A DNA stretch of 64,000 bases, taken from contig OZ020303.1 of the NCBI GenBank assembly GCA_963971305.1, positions 35,142,106 to 35,206,105 on the forward strand, in the 5' to 3' direction. Position 1 is the stretch's first letter. Every line of letters begins with the position of its first letter. The translations under genes were made by a program, and so were the position numbers. The stretch comes from Arcuatula senhousia (lineage: Eukaryota; Mollusca; Bivalvia; Mytilida; Mytilidae). The notes under the pieces were generated by a model that saw only the letters and a list, made by a program, of their open reading frames with translations, ran no database searches and was not told the DNA's origin. This document shows, piece after piece, positions 1 to 23,334 of this stretch.

Positions 1-1746
1 CTCTGTGTAAATGTTACCAGTATATAGTTAGACCTGCATTAACAGAGCCATGAATAAACCAAAAGCATGTCCAATATCTAGTTTTCAAGCCTGTTCTTTA
101 CATATATTTATATCTTTACATGTTTAGAGTGAACACATGTATAAACTAACCAAATTTTGCAAGTCTCAAAGGGGTTCCAACTAGACAGGTTACATTGTAG
201 ATAGGATAACAGTTTAAACCAAATGAATTCTTCAATCAAAGGAGAATTTGGTCTACTGTAATGAAGGTTTCACTGTAGTTCTTTGTTTTAGCCAATTTGA
301 AAAAGTAAGATTTGAATAAAATATGTCATTTGCCAAGGCAAAAGATGTTTTAAACAAAGAAGATTTGTAATCTGATAATTCATTGAAATAATTGTGTAGT
401 TAAAAAGAAAAATCATAAAATGATAACAAACAAAATTATGACGACTACTTCAAGATAACATAAAACTTTTGAAGCAATAATTGAGAAAGAAAACAGAGGG
501 TGGGTAATAACATAACAGGTGGGAAAATTATCTACATTACCATTCACAGACATGTAAAGTTATAAATGATTATTATACAATTAAAAAATTATGCTAAAAT
601 GGATGATTTCATAGTAAAAATGAATGATGATGAAATCCTTAATACATGTAGTTATTTATAAAATGCAAATATGACTTGAAGTAAACTATTGCAGAAAATA
701 TCTCAATTTTGATCAAGTGCTGAACAAGTATTACAAAAGAACATGGAATGTATTGAAAGTATTTGCATATTTTTTTTCTATGCATTGCAAGTAACTGCAA
801 ATCCCTTTTCATATGCATATAAAAAATCTATAAATGTTTTCACTTTTTAAAAATATATTTACTATATGATTTAACTGAATCTATATCTAAATGAATAAAA
901 TATTTAATAATATAAAAATTCTCATTACTTTTTGTTCTTTATCAAAACTTTAATACAAAATTCCTAGAACCATTTCATTCCCTGACCCTTTATAAACTGG
1001 GGTAAACAAGTTGATCTACCTGGAATTCTATATAAAAAAAGTATCATAAAGATTTGTTCTATAAAATATACAAATAAAAATATAATTTCTTTATAAAATT
1101 ACAAAGCACTTTAAGTTTCTAATCTATATCATAACATCATTAATCACAAAATAATGGAATCGGTCACAACCATTATATACAATATACATGTATCTAAACT
1201 AATTACAAATGACTATCTATTAAAATTCATACATTTCATCTAGCTAAAAAATAATTTTTAATGAAGACATTATCTCTATGCCTTTACCAAAATCTTTTCC
1301 CTTCTTTTTCATTATTTTATATAAACCATTGATTTTTAAAACTTTAATGTAGAAAAGATGTTAGACTTATAATTAATTAGTTTATTATACAAAATATTAA
1401 AAAATAAAGATAATATCATGGAATGTTTCGTTGTAGGAATGTTTTCTATATATATAAAGCTAGTGAAAAATTGTCTAAATTTTTTTTGAAAAATTTCAAT
1501 GTTTGTAAGAAAATCAAAAAAGCAGAATAAAAAAAGAAATACATATATATGAAATAGTATGTTATTTCCAAAAGCATGAAAAAAAAAATACTACTATGGA
1601 TGAAAAATGACTTAAACATGTTAACATCAGAGTCTAAATATTTTGGTAGGGAAGCTAAGTTTTTGACAAAAGCATATTGCAGAGGTTATCTAGATGAAAG
1701 GTTGGAAGATCTGATATGCTGTGAACACAATCGAGACATTAATTGA
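1..1746. other. 3' UTR/flank of the Src-family gene, otherwise featureless
   Basis: Very AT-rich sequence beyond the stop codon of the minus-strand kinase. Part must be its 3' UTR. A minus-strand AATAAA (TTTATT at 1381-1386) lies about 360 bases past the stop and is a possible polyadenylation signal. No protein similarity or repeat was recognised. Confidence 0.4.
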
Positions 1747-12173
<10,427 letters not shown>

Positions 12174-12781
12174 CTGAAAAATTAAAGAAGTCATAAAAAG
12201 TAATAAATGGGAATATCTTAAATATATTCAATCTTAAATTTAATTCATTTGCATAAAATTGATCAAAAGCCATTTTTTCAACCATGTTGATTGATTATTT
12301 GTTTCCCTATGTCACTTTGTGATGAGATAAATTTTTCGTGAATTTAATACAGCTATCAATCTGAATCTCGGGTGCTTAATATGGCTTTAATATGGTGACA
12401 AATTAACCAAATTTAATGTGAACTACCTAAATCATCTTCATTACTTAAATATGAGCCAATATTGTCAAATTCTTTGTTTGGCGGCTTTGTTGGTGTTTTT
12501 TGTTGACATGTACATTTAAAACACAGGCTAAAACCTCAAGATACAGATACTTGGCCAGCAAATATGCTGAAATATATGAACCAGCAAAGTTTATAAACAA
12601 ACTTAAATACAGTGTGCATGATAAAGGGGGATTAAGAGCTTTTGGATATGAATTTTTGTAAGGCTTTACAAATATTATTTAGTGGTTTTATAAATTGGCT
12701 GTAAAACTGATTTTGGATTAGAAAGCACCAGGTGATCAGCATAAGGTCATAACTTTTGGTTATTCACTACAAGGAGTCCTG

Positions 12782-12984
12782 GGGGTTCAAATTAGCACTG
12801 GTTTGAGGTGCAGGACCTTCAATTTTTGTTTCAGGACCTTTGATATTCTATTTACAAAAGTCCTGGACTTGCATGTGTCTACAGTATCTTCTATTGAGGA
12901 CTTTCTAATAACATCTTGTGGACTTTCAACCTAGAACTTCAAAAAGTCCTGACCCTTTTGCTCTCAAATGTTAATTTGAACCCC
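12782..12984. repeat. Small inverted-repeat element (MITE-like)
   Basis: Opens GGGGTTCAAATTA and closes TAATTTGAACCCC, a 13-bp terminal inverted repeat around about 200 bp that is rich in AGTCCTG and AGGACCTT words. No clear target duplication. No coding capacity. Confidence 0.45.
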
Positions 12985-13054
12985 TGAGACTTCTGACAAC
13001 TTTGACGTAATGGAGACTTTTGAGAGCTTTTCAGGCTGATCAATTAAGCAAATA

Positions 13055-13210
13055 ACAGGGTAGGAAATTTGTTGAAAAAAAAAACAGCCCTGAATCAAAA
13101 TTCTACCTGTTTTTAATAGATAGCCAGTTAAATTTTCTTGAAAATTAGCCAGCACTGCCAAAAATGTAACCAGTCTCGGGCTGGAAGTCAGGCTATTATT
13201 TTCAACTCTG
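13055..13210. repeat. Dispersed repeat, copy 1
   Basis: Similar over about 150 bp to 25625-25765: GGAAATTTG.TGAAAAA, AGCCCTGAAT.AAAATTC, TAGCCAGT.AAATTTT, CAGTCT.CGGCTGG and GGCTATTATTTTC occur in the same order in both. Non-coding, family unknown. Confidence 0.5.
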
Positions 13211-14590
13211 CAAATAACCAATTTTCTCTATCTGTAATAGTTTTTATTGTACAACATGAACACATACTTGACGTCTGAATTGAGATATAAAAACCCATTA
13301 CTTGGAGGTTAACATGGTTAATGAACTCACAAAAATGTAAATTCATCAGCTGTAGATCTATTAGACAAAAATGGAAGATTTTCAACTCTCCTACATGTAA
13401 TTGCTTTTCATTGTTAATTGAGGGCACTACAATTTTCAGAAAAATACTCCTTACATGTATAGGATCATCAGGTCAAAAAAGGCCAAAAAAAACTTCAATG
13501 TATTAACACTATACCCATGATACCTGTGATACCTTTTAACATCAGACTTATTGACCAACCCGTAGAAACACCAGCAATGTTTATGACTGATCAATTAAAA
13601 TGTATATAAAACTAAAATTTTGACAAGTCTTGTCACTCTGAAAAAGGGGTGATTACACAAAGATTCTGGAAAACAGAGATGGATAAAAACAAAGTACATC
13701 CAGGTAATCAATGCCATTAAGTTTAATAATGAAATTTGTATATAAACCCATACACTTGTGTCTACCAAATCTAGTTCTTAAATAGACATAAATTCCAGTT
13801 CTAAAAACTAATTCTTTGATTAATTATCGTTTGTCTTGTTGTGAGACTGGAAGTGTGGTAGGTTTATATACAGAAGGGTTAAACTAATATTTTTTGCCCA
13901 TTCTTCATAATTCAATTAATTGTTACGCCTGCGTTAAAAATAAATAATTCTTGCCAAACTAGGCTACTAGGAGGGGGGGACTGCCTGATTGCCTTTTAAT
14001 TCATTTCATAAGAAGGACAAGCCTCCTGTAAAACCATCACTATAAATCAATATTGACTTTCGTCCCTCAATCAGGCCATACATGTCTCATATTATCACAT
14101 TTCAATCAGAGATGGGCAGGAAATTCCAAAAATACCACATAACAGTTTCCAACAAAATTGCAAGAAGTTTACGTTTGTGAACAAAATACCCATTATTTTG
14201 GTGGACGTTAAGAAGACTTGAATAAAGGTTTTTATAGTCTTACTTTAACATTTCTTTTTAAAGGTTCATCTGAAAAACTTTGCTTTGAAAAAAATATATA
14301 TCAAAATTTCAACCAGGAAGTTGCAAGCCGGAAGGTAAACAAAAGTCTCGTTGTTTCTCGTTTTTCACCTGGAGGAGAATCTCAAAAGGTGTTAATCCAT
14401 ATGAACATCTCAAAGTACTTTTAACACTTAATCAATCAATCAGTATAAACCAAGCCCGCCCCATTAAAAATTCCTAAACAATCAAAAATAAAAAAACAAA
14501 TACAAAAAAAAAAAAAAAAAAAAAAAAAACAACAAAAAAACAACAAACAAACAAACAAATGACGAAAAAACAAAAAGAACCGGAAAGCTA

Positions 14591-15440
14591 ATGTCTAGCC
14601 AAAGGGATATGAGATCCTCAACTAATTCCACACCTGAAGCCGAATATCTGAACAGAATGCAGTCGCAAACACTGCAATATATGCATATGTCACAAATGCA
14701 GCAATCACAACTGATTATGCAGCTACAAACTCAGCAATTACAAATTCAACAACAATTACAAATGCAACAACAAATACAGATGCAACAGCATCAACATCAG
14801 CTCCAACTCCAACAGCAACAAAATCAGCTTTACATGCAACAACAACTTCAGCTACAACAAATGCAAAGCCAATCTATCCAGCAAAATTTGGCTCGTATAA
14901 ACAATTATAGCTGGTTTCACCACACAATATCACCTCCGCCTTATCAAGTCTATCAACCAGCCATTTAACGCCCGTGCTACCCTCCACCTCAACGCTCAAC
15001 ATTTAACGCTCGTCCGTCAAGACCACCTCATCAGCATGGGATACCTCAAAATTTCGACTCGAGAACTCAAAATCAACAAATCCCTGGACAATACACCCAG
15101 AATTGCACTGATCTACACGTACAGCAGGCACACTCTGTACCACCTGTCTCCAATGATGACAGTAACTCCTCTGCAAACAAAAGGATCTGCCAGACTCAAG
15201 GGCAAGCGATCAGCAATCAGAATGTTCAAATAAGTCTGTCTTATCGAACAAACATGTGGAACCAACAGCAAACACACGTGTTGACACATCTTCCAATGCT
15301 GACACTCCACCTCACATTCCGAATGAACCTGCTACTCATACCATCTCAAACAAATCAGCAAAATATTTTTTGGGACTCCACAGCCTCATCACAGACCCCC
15401 CAGACGAGGCCAAATCACAGCCGAGCAAACATCTACAGGT
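14591..15440 (+). pseudogene. Glutamine-rich ORF1-like region of the LINE
   Basis: An open frame of 125 codons to 14968 is dominated by Gln, Met and Leu in short QLQ and MQQ runs, likely coiled-coil or disordered. A TAA at 14966-14968 interrupts it, but the same frame continues with Pro, Gln, Ser and Asn-rich sequence for about 270 bases, so the stop looks secondary. Its position before the endonuclease suggests the element's first protein or a leader. No nucleic-acid-binding motif was recognised. It could instead be unrelated host sequence that the LINE follows. Confidence 0.5.
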
Positions 15441-16190
15441 CTTACCATTGTCACATGCAATATTGAGGGGGGGTTAAATCCAATTCCGCATATGCAAGCT
15501 ACCTCAGTCAAAATTTCGACATAGTTTGTCTCCAAGAACATTGGCTACATGATTTTCAAAAAACATAAATTCGAAAAATTTATTAACGACAAAGAGTATT
15601 TTATTAGATGCTATGATTACTTAGATCAAATAACTGGATTCAAGCTCCCAAGAGGAAAGGGTGGAGTTGGAATAGCATGACCAAAATCTCTTTCCAATAA
15701 AGTAACAAAGATGGATGAAGGAAATAATCGAATCATAGGAATTCTTCTTCACGCTAACCCAAAGTTCTGTATCATATCAGTTTACATGCCTACTAATAAT
15801 CCATCAGTCAATTCAATGATAGAATATGGAGACTGTCTTGATATCATTGACCATATTTATGTAAAGTACAGCTGTTCCCATAAAATCATTATCTTGGGTG
15901 ACCTTAATGCTACCCTACTGGCGCCTAGGTATCAAAAAAGCACGATACTCATCTACAGCAGTTTCTGAAAGAACATAATCTGAAAAAATTTTCTCCATCA
16001 TCAAAACCTACTTTTAATCATCATGCAGGTACATCCTCATCACAGATAGACTACATCATAGAACAGAACAGAACAGAACAGAACAATTTATTATGCAGAA
16101 ACAGAAATATTCTGGACAATTACGTCATTCTTGATAAACATTCATCTAATCTCTCTAGTCATGCTGCTGTTTCTGCCACTTTACATGTAC
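15440..16190 (+). pseudogene. APE-type endonuclease relic of the LINE
   Basis: Pieces in shifting frames give TIVTCNIEG, then FDIVCLQEHWL, RGKGGVGIA, a clean 85-codon stretch from 15711 (RIIGILLHANPKFCIISVYM, then IIILGDLNA), and last SSQIDYII near 16040. These are the usual landmarks of the apurinic-like endonuclease that nicks target DNA for target-primed reverse transcription. At least two frameshifts and several stops rule out function. A short GAACA tandem (about 16061-16085) interrupts the end. Confidence 0.75.
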
Positions 16191-16192
16191 AT

Positions 16193-18716
16193 GTGGACAC
16201 CAGCTCTAAAAAAATTCTAAACATTAAGCAGTCAGTACAAAAATATGATTGGAAAAAGATGGACGTAGACTGCTTTCAAAATATTTTGCAAAATGAAATT
16301 AAAAAGGGACAAATGACAGAACATAAGGCTTCTTCTGCAGGAGAACAACTTCAAAACGTCTTTTCAATAGTTCAAAAAGCTTCCTCAGGTATTCCCTCAA
16401 AAGCTATACAACTAAAAGGGTCCAAATGGAAGACATCTCCTAAGACCAAAAACCTGCTATTTAAAAGCAAGCTAGCTTACAAAGAATGGGCAAACCAGGG
16501 TAATCCTACAAATGGTCCATCCCACTCTTTAAAAGTCACAGCCCAGCGTCAACTTACACGACAATTCCGTATGGAGAAATTACAAGATAGGCAAAACTTT
16601 TATGATGAAATTATGGCTAACCCAACAACCGATATGTTCTTTCGTCTAATCAGAAGAAACCGTGGTCAACCAAATGTTCAAACAAATTGCATCACTGAAA
16701 ACAACCATGACTACTATCATCCCGATGAACAAAAGCAATGCTTTCTCAAATACTTTGAAGACCTATCCATACCAAAAGACAAAGGCTATGACAACTCATA
16801 TAGTGAATTGTGTGAGACCCGCCACACTTTGATCAGTGAATTATACAAGGACAAAAAATCTCTCAGTAAGATCTCAGAACAAGAGGTTGAGAAAGCAATC
16901 CTGATGTTGAACACAGGAAAGTCACAGAACGAGTTTGGTATCAGCTCAGAGCATCTAAGGTACTCTGGTAAAATCCTCATCCCAGTCATAAGTACAATAT
17001 TTAATGAAATACTGAATGAAGGCACCTTTCCAGCAAATCTCAAACCCGGTATTCTAACTCCTATTCTAAAGAAATCAAAGGACACAAAACTACTAGATAA
17101 CTATAGAGGAATCACAGTTACTCCAATCTTTACTAAACTTTTTGAATACATCCTCCTACCAAAATTGGAAGAATGTTTTGACCAATCATCATTGCAGTTT
17201 GGATTTACAACAGGTCTCTCTATGTTGCTGCCTGCCCTCCTCATCTCAGAAGCTAGAGCAGAAACAACAATGCAAAACATGATACTTTTTTTTATTACAA
17301 TCGATAGTCAGAAAGCCTTCGGTGTAGTGAATCATACCATCATGTTAGATAAATTATATGAAACTGGGATTCAACCTGCAATCTGGAACATAGTCCGAGA
17401 CTTATGCTATGGGCTCACTTCCAAAATTAAATGGGCTGGTCATCTCAGTGAACCATTTCACATTAAGCAAGGTGTTAGACAAGGTATATTTCTGTACAAA
17501 ATAAACAACAACAACCTTCTCAAGGAGCTGGAACATGCAAGCTTAGGCCTCTGTCTTGGAAAGTCCAACCCGTGCCGACGATATTGCCCTCATTTCAAGT
17601 AATCACCAAGAGCTCCAATCAATGTTAAATGTATTACATAGACACTCAATTCAAGGTCGAGTTACAATTAACCCAACCAAAACAAAAGCAATCAGTTTGA
17701 ATAAATATAAGTAAGGCACCACTCTGACGTGGAAACTTGGCGATTCTGAAATCTCACCAACTAATCAAACAGTACATCTAGGTATCATTAGATCTGAATC
17801 AAAAGAAAATGAGATAAATATTGAGGACCGTATTTGTGTAGCAAGAAGGACACTTTATGCCCTTATCAATACCGGCGTACCTGGAACTAATGGTCTTAAC
17901 CCGACTGTATCTTACAAGATCTACCAGACGTACGTCCTACAAAAACTGCTATATGGCATCGAAGTTCTGCCCTTGAATCAAACTCAAATATTAAATCTTT
18001 CGAAATTCCACCTGTCCAACTTACGTAGATTTCAATCTATGCCTACTAAAACCCCTACAGCAATGGTACACTTAATGCTGGGGGCACTTCCTATTGAGGC
18101 GGAAATTCATAAAAGACAACTAAGCTTCCTCCACAATATACTGACCTGCGGTAATGTTACAATTCAAAAGCTAACCGAATAACAACTGATGCTTTCCGAG
18201 TATATCCCATACTGACTCTGTACGATCTGCCAAGTGTGCAAACTCTGATGTCAGAAATACCATCCAAAGAGAAGTGTAAATTTGTATGCAAAAAAGGCAC
18301 TAGCCAAGGCATGGACACTAAGACTCCAAAAAGAGATGGAGTAGAAGTCTTCCTTACAATACGTAAATAAAGAAAATATGAGGATTGGGAGAGCTCATAA
18401 CACCTGGCTGTCATTACCACCCTGAACTGTTGACATCAGAAAAGGGATCACCAAATGTAGGATGCTCACTGTAACTTTTATGACACAATCTACTAGATGG
18501 AAATTTAATACTTCTGACAACCCAATATGTCTGATATGAGGAGTGGGTGAGGAGGATCTTGTGCACATTTTACTTGAATGTTCATCGATGTTCAATTTAA
18601 GGAAAGACAGTTTTCTAAAAATTAAACGTAAAATCATCGCAATTGTTGGCAAAGAGACATGGGTCAAGGTGTTTCATGATATTAAAAGCTCTCTCCTAAG
18701 TATCCTATTATGAAAC
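16193..18716 (+). pseudogene. Reverse transcriptase relic of the LINE
   Basis: A 469-codon open frame to 17602 holds the fingers and palm: LKPGILTPILKKSKD, DNYRGITVTPIFTKLFEYIL, QFGFTTG, SQKAFGVVNH (palm Asp replaced in this copy), then GVRQG. The catalytic ADD box (PTRADDIALIS) is out of frame, read from about 17567, so a shift lies between 17480 and 17560. The thumb follows (YVLQKLLYGIEVLP near 17930; LPIEAEIHKRQLSFL near 18090). A C-x2-C..H-x4-C-like end (GEEDLVHILLEC) lies near 18560. Frameshifts and the altered palm motif mark it as dead. Confidence 0.85.
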
Positions 18717-18879
18717 TCAGATGAGATGACTTACTCAGACAGCGAAAAAAAAATTGTAAATAACAATTTCCCCCACTTTTTAACATCAACGAAGACCCAG
18801 CAACCATACCAGGTAAGGGTAAAAGTCCATACCCACCCATGAGCAACACTATCTAAATAACAAGAAGTGGTGTAAATCC

Positions 18880-19640
18880 TCTTTCAAATTATACTAAATA
18901 ACTTAACACCCACAAGGCAGCTGACCAAGGCGAAATACCAACAAGGCTTCTAAAAGAACTACCACCAACATCTTGGATGATACTTTCATCCAGTTCTCCC
19001 AAGCACCCATCAACCGAGGCATCCCACCATCAGCATGGAAAGAAATATTCGTAGTACTGTGTACCAGATTTAAGACCGGGACAAGTCACCATTTTCAAAC
19101 TACAGACTAGTGTCTCTAACTGTCGTTACTTGTAAAATCTTGGAACACATCATTTGTAGCAGCATTTTCAAACATCTAGAAGCCAACAAGATACTACACG
19201 ATGCACATCACGTCTTTAGACTAATCGTTCTTGTGAATCCCAGTTCATACTTACCGTACAAGGCTTGGCAAAGGGGATCGACCTCGACAAATATATAGAT
19301 TGACCTTATTATGCTTGACTTCTCCAATGTATTTGATAAGGTCCCACACTACCGGTTACTCTACAAGGCATAATATTATGGTATTAATGGATCAACACTT
19401 CAATGAATCAGACTCGTACTTTCTCAGCTCTAGAATAAGATAGTCATGGTAGATGGGAAAACAACTCACACTGAACCAATCAGTCAGGAGTTCCTCAGGG
19501 AAGTGCGTTAAAGCCCTCATATTTCCGCTTTTTATAAGTGACCTTCCTTCGTCTCTTTGCTGACCACTGCGTTCTCTAGCGAAAAAGTCACCAGCAAGAC
19601 TCTACACTCCTCTGGGAAGATATGAACAACTTCCTCAAGG
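18880..19640 (+). pseudogene. Fragment of a second, different non-LTR reverse transcriptase
   Basis: Broken frames read LTVVTCKILEHIICSSIFKH then ANKILHDAHHVFR (19110-19220), LDFSNVFDKVPHYRLLYKA (about 19310-19370) and GVPQGSAL (about 19488). This is the palm arrangement of Jockey/CR1-like elements, using GVPQGS instead of the GVRQG of the preceding element. Many stops and shifts. It ends near the inverted-repeat element at 19734. Confidence 0.7.
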
Positions 19641-19733
19641 TAAACTAAAGCATGAACACCAAACATATAAAATATCTTCCCAGCAATGCAAAAAATATAA
19701 ACACCAACAACGCGACGTCGTCAAAGGAGTACT

Positions 19734-20274
19734 GCCACGATGGCCCTAAATCGGCCCGGTATTTTCACTATTTAACTTGTCAAAAATTTAACTGAAATAT
19801 GTTAAGGTGACAAACTTTTCATATCTGAAAGATTTAACAAAATATTTACACCAAAGGTTTAGATTTGAGCCTTTATACAGGCCATAAATTTGAAAATTCC
19901 TCATTTTTCACACATTTTCACTGGTTTCTATGCATATTTCGTCTAAATTAGTATTGACCACATTCCTCGAACATCGTAATCGTTTTTGATAATTAATTTA
20001 TAATATCATAATACACATTTCTATCACAAAATATTTTTGGTCGACAGGTGTGGCCCATTAATGATTTCATATTCATCAATTTATACTTGTAAATCAAGGA
20101 AAACTGTCACAAATTGTTATTTTTCACAAAATATTCTATCTCTTTACCTCACTTTCCTTTTTGCTTAACAATCGAAGGAAAAATATTGCAATTCATGAAA
20201 TATAAAGACAATGCAGCAACTACAAGCAGATATATCACAGTTGAATTTTTGGGCCGTTTTGGGGCCTTCGTGGC
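19734..20274. repeat. Short inverted-repeat element (MITE-like, 541 bp)
   Basis: The left end GCCACGATGGCCC..CGGCCC and the inverted right end GCCACGAAGGCCC..CGGCCC match at about 22 of 25 positions. The interior is AT-rich and non-coding. No target duplication is evident, so the exact ends are provisional. Confidence 0.5.
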
Positions 20275-21075
20275 TCTAAACCTTTAAAAGGTTTGATTAA
20301 AAAATCGTGCATTCTTTGAAAACGTATATCTCAGCTTTTATTTTAGCAGTGTTGCTAAAATTTCTAAAACAAAGCTATTTAAAAGCTCTTGATATTCTGA
20401 ACATTCATTGAACGAAAAATTGTTTTAAAAATCGAAAAGTAGAATTTTTCGTCTCTGACAAATGAAAATGTACATTTTAACGGAAAATGAGTGATAAAAG
20501 ACATACATGAATATATGAAGAGCATACGGAACAATGAAATGAAAAGTGCCGAAGAGTGAACCTTGAGCATTGGGTTGGAAAACTGGACCTGTAGCCACGA
20601 TTCAGGTCATCTCGAAAGAAAAGTTGGATTTAATCGCATTTAGGTTTCAGTTATATACCACTCATTAAAGTGATAAACATGAAACTAATTTTTCGAGCGT
20701 TATCCTCAAACATATAAGCGGGCGGGAGAATCGAATAAACGAAAAGGGGGTCATTTTGCACGTGGTCCTCGACGGAAGTTTTTGACCAAGATAGATGTAG
20801 AGTGGGTAATATAGAAAATAGATTTATCACGGAACTCAATCTGGAATGAATAAAGCTGCTTGCACGATAGAATACCAATCTTCATTTGAACACCCCAAGT
20901 TTTTCGAGTGGTTAATGTAAATTTTGTTCCATTGCATTTTGGAATATTATTTTCTTAACATAACTAGCATATTACTTGATAGTCATGTTATCACTTTTTC
21001 CTTGGCATATCCCGGCTTTGTGTCCCACACGACAATTCGAACACAAGGTTATGTTGCTCCTCGACAGTATTGTTG
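20275..21075. other. No gene recognised; left half of a split retroelement relic at its end
   Basis: Mostly anonymous AT-rich sequence. The last 60-80 bases, containing GGTTATGTTGCTCCTCG (about 21048-21064), match the retroelement relic family seen near 57350 (GGTTATATTGCTCCTTGG). That relic continues at 29237 on the other side of the transposon. Confidence 0.5.
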
Positions 21076-21301
21076 CCATCATATGGAAAGCGATAGGTAT
21101 CTTCATACTTCGGACTTCGGATTTAAGATTTCGGACTTCTGAATTCATAATTCAGACTTCCTAGTTCAGACTTCAGAATTCAGGGTTCAAAGTTCTCACT
21201 TCAGAGTTTTGATAAGTATATATATTGGCACCATTTCTCACTTCAGACTTCAAAGTAAAAAATCGAACATTTTACAGTTTGCCTCCAGTAACATATGCAC
21301 A

Positions 21302-23334
21302 ATGAAGGAAAGGGATAAATCAATCAAGGAATATTTTTCTAACGGATTTACGCAGCAAGAAATACGGAATGCGCTACTGTGTTAATACATTCGAATGAGC
21401 ATTTTTCATTTGAAAAGGGTCATGAAAAATCTAGATCTGAAAAGACGAAATTTTGTGGAAAAGATTACAAGTGTTAAACAATATATGGTAAGTTTGATTC
21501 AATATGTTAAGAGTAATTAAAAATGAGTTTCCCGATTTAATCAATAATTTATATCGAAACTGCATGGTATGGATAACTTAATTATTCTTGATCGAAAATT
21601 TTGCTTTAATGTCAGTCTCCGAATTTCCACTCCCTATGCATCATACTGTGACACTGACAAAGGAATGATTGCCTTATGCAATACCGTGAAAAGAATTTCT
21701 CTATTACTAACATTCTTCAAAAATGGAGAGTTATGTCTAGCATAAAATGTCTAAATTAGTAGTATAAAGTTTTTCACTCATTGAAACATTTAAGTTGTGT
21801 TGCCATCATTATTTATAATCATTATGACTTTTAGCCCATAAGCATCCAAGTTTTCGTAGCTCCTTACGTAAACTAAATGTTTTGCTTTCGCTATCGACTT
21901 TTGGCACCTGATAATATTACAAGTTAATTATATATTATTATATGGCGAAAATCTGCTTGTATGATTTTTTTTTTTACAATTTCAAAATCATTACATCTTG
22001 ATGGAAATTTTCCTGTTTATTTTTGCATCATGGTCATCAGTTCATCTAGCTCCGATCTTGTTTAATTTTGTTTCAATGTTGCCTGAATTCCTCCACGGAA
22101 ATTATTCTTTTAGACCTTGCTATAATGACTTTTATATACGGGTATTAAAGGGTTACTTTTGGGTATGCTGTGTATCGATATTTCAGGGAGTAACCTCGTC
22201 AGCAGCATTTGAATCGAAAAATAATTAGTCAAAACCCAAAGAACAGTACTCACAATCAAAACGGTCGTATTCTGAAATACTTAAGGTTTTTAGCCATCCA
22301 ATATGTCATGTATTTTTTTTGTATTTAAATACTGATAAAATATGCATAATTATACAGCGGCATAACCGAAAAAATAAGTCTTGTTACCTTCTGGGTCATT
22401 AAATAAAGTAGACTAAAGGCAGAGACTTTCTATGCACTCAGTTGCTTAGGCCATTAACTACCGGTTGTTTATTTGTTTTTACCTTTTTATTTTGACAAGA
22501 ACCGACGAATCATTGTTCATTAATGTATCTTCTTATACTGCACATGGTTTGTGTAGCGGAATTTGTAAATTTTATCATAGTCTGCTTTTTACCATAATTT
22601 TATGTAATTTCAACCAAAAAATGAAAGCACTGTACTATCTTTTTTTAATTTCTTAGGACAAGAAGAGACGATTTGCGCCTGGTGATGCGCAACTTGGACC
22701 CACATGGCACATTGCTACGAAAGGCAAATCGTCGAAGACAATACAGTTGCCAAGGGCCTAACTTTTTATGGCATATAGACGGATTTGACAAATTGAGCCG
22801 GTTTGGTTTCAGTATCCACGGTGCAATTGATGGATATTCCAGAAAAAAAAAACACATGGTTAAGAGTAGGAACCCTACTGTCATACGTATCAAATTACAT
22901 TCTTGATAGTATTGAGAGACTTGAATTTGTTCCTCAGTGTGTAAGGTTCGATTTTGGAACAGAAAATGTAATTGCAAGAGATCTTCAGATATTTTTTAGA
23001 TCAAATGATGCGAACATTAGATTTAATAGTTTTATTCAAGGTAAAAACTCATTAAATCAACGAATGGAGGCTTATTGAAGTCTTCTTCGCAAAATGTTTG
23101 CAAATAGTTTGATGAATTTATTTAAAGATCTGAAGAATTATGGAGTTTTATGGATTTAATTCAAGAAAAGCTAAACGAATTTGGTGTGTACAGGAATCTA
23201 CACAAACTGAGAAGCAACAAAATTGCAAATACACCTGATGAGAAGCCAGAAACTATGTATCAATGTCCTCAACTGTGCGGCGCTCGGGAAATGAAACATT
23301 TATATAGTAGAAGTAGAAGATGTACAGATTTGTA
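21302..23334 (+). pseudogene. Broken two-exon DDE integrase-like transposase
   Basis: First part 21302-21487: ATG, then IKEYFSNGFTQQEIRNALL, a TAA at 21383-21385, then HLKRVMKNLDLKRR. It looks like the helix-turn-helix leader of this family and runs up to a good donor (GTAAGT at 21488). Second part starts after TTTCTTAG at 22656: VMRNLDPHG, GPNFLWHIDGFDKLSRFGF, IHGAIDGYSR, then after a shift at the A-run near 22850 VRFDFGTENVIA and NQRMEAY. The DDE residues are probably Asp of HIDG, Asp of FDFGTEN and Glu of RMEAY. A TGA at 23076-23078 replaces the expected Trp, and the C-terminal part (FGVYRNLHKLRSNKIANTPD) is in another frame from 23150. Joining at these splice sites leaves a one-base frame offset, another sign of decay. 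Confidence 0.8.

Larger units (their letters stand above)
12174..14590. other. Region upstream of kinase coding exon 1, no gene recognised
   Basis: It should contain the first intron and a 5' non-coding exon of the kinase gene, which I could not place. It carries two dispersed repeats, listed separately, and a long A-rich run at about 14500-14560. Open frames here are short and resemble nothing known to me. Confidence 0.4.
14591..18716 (+). mobile_element. Decayed non-LTR (LINE) retrotransposon, APE-endonuclease type
   Basis: Three parts in normal LINE order: a glutamine-rich leader (14591-15440), a broken APE endonuclease (about 15440-16190) and a reverse transcriptase with C-terminal zinc-finger-like motif (16193-18716). 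No poly-A tail or target duplication was identified. It is the same type as the fragment at 51320-52815, sharing GVRQG, the ADD box and the HLG and YVL.LLYG.E segments. Clade not assigned. Confidence 0.8.

Noticed and set aside
14218..14424. 68-codon plus-strand frame before the LINE
   Set aside because: No motif, no splice context, and length expected by chance in this base composition.
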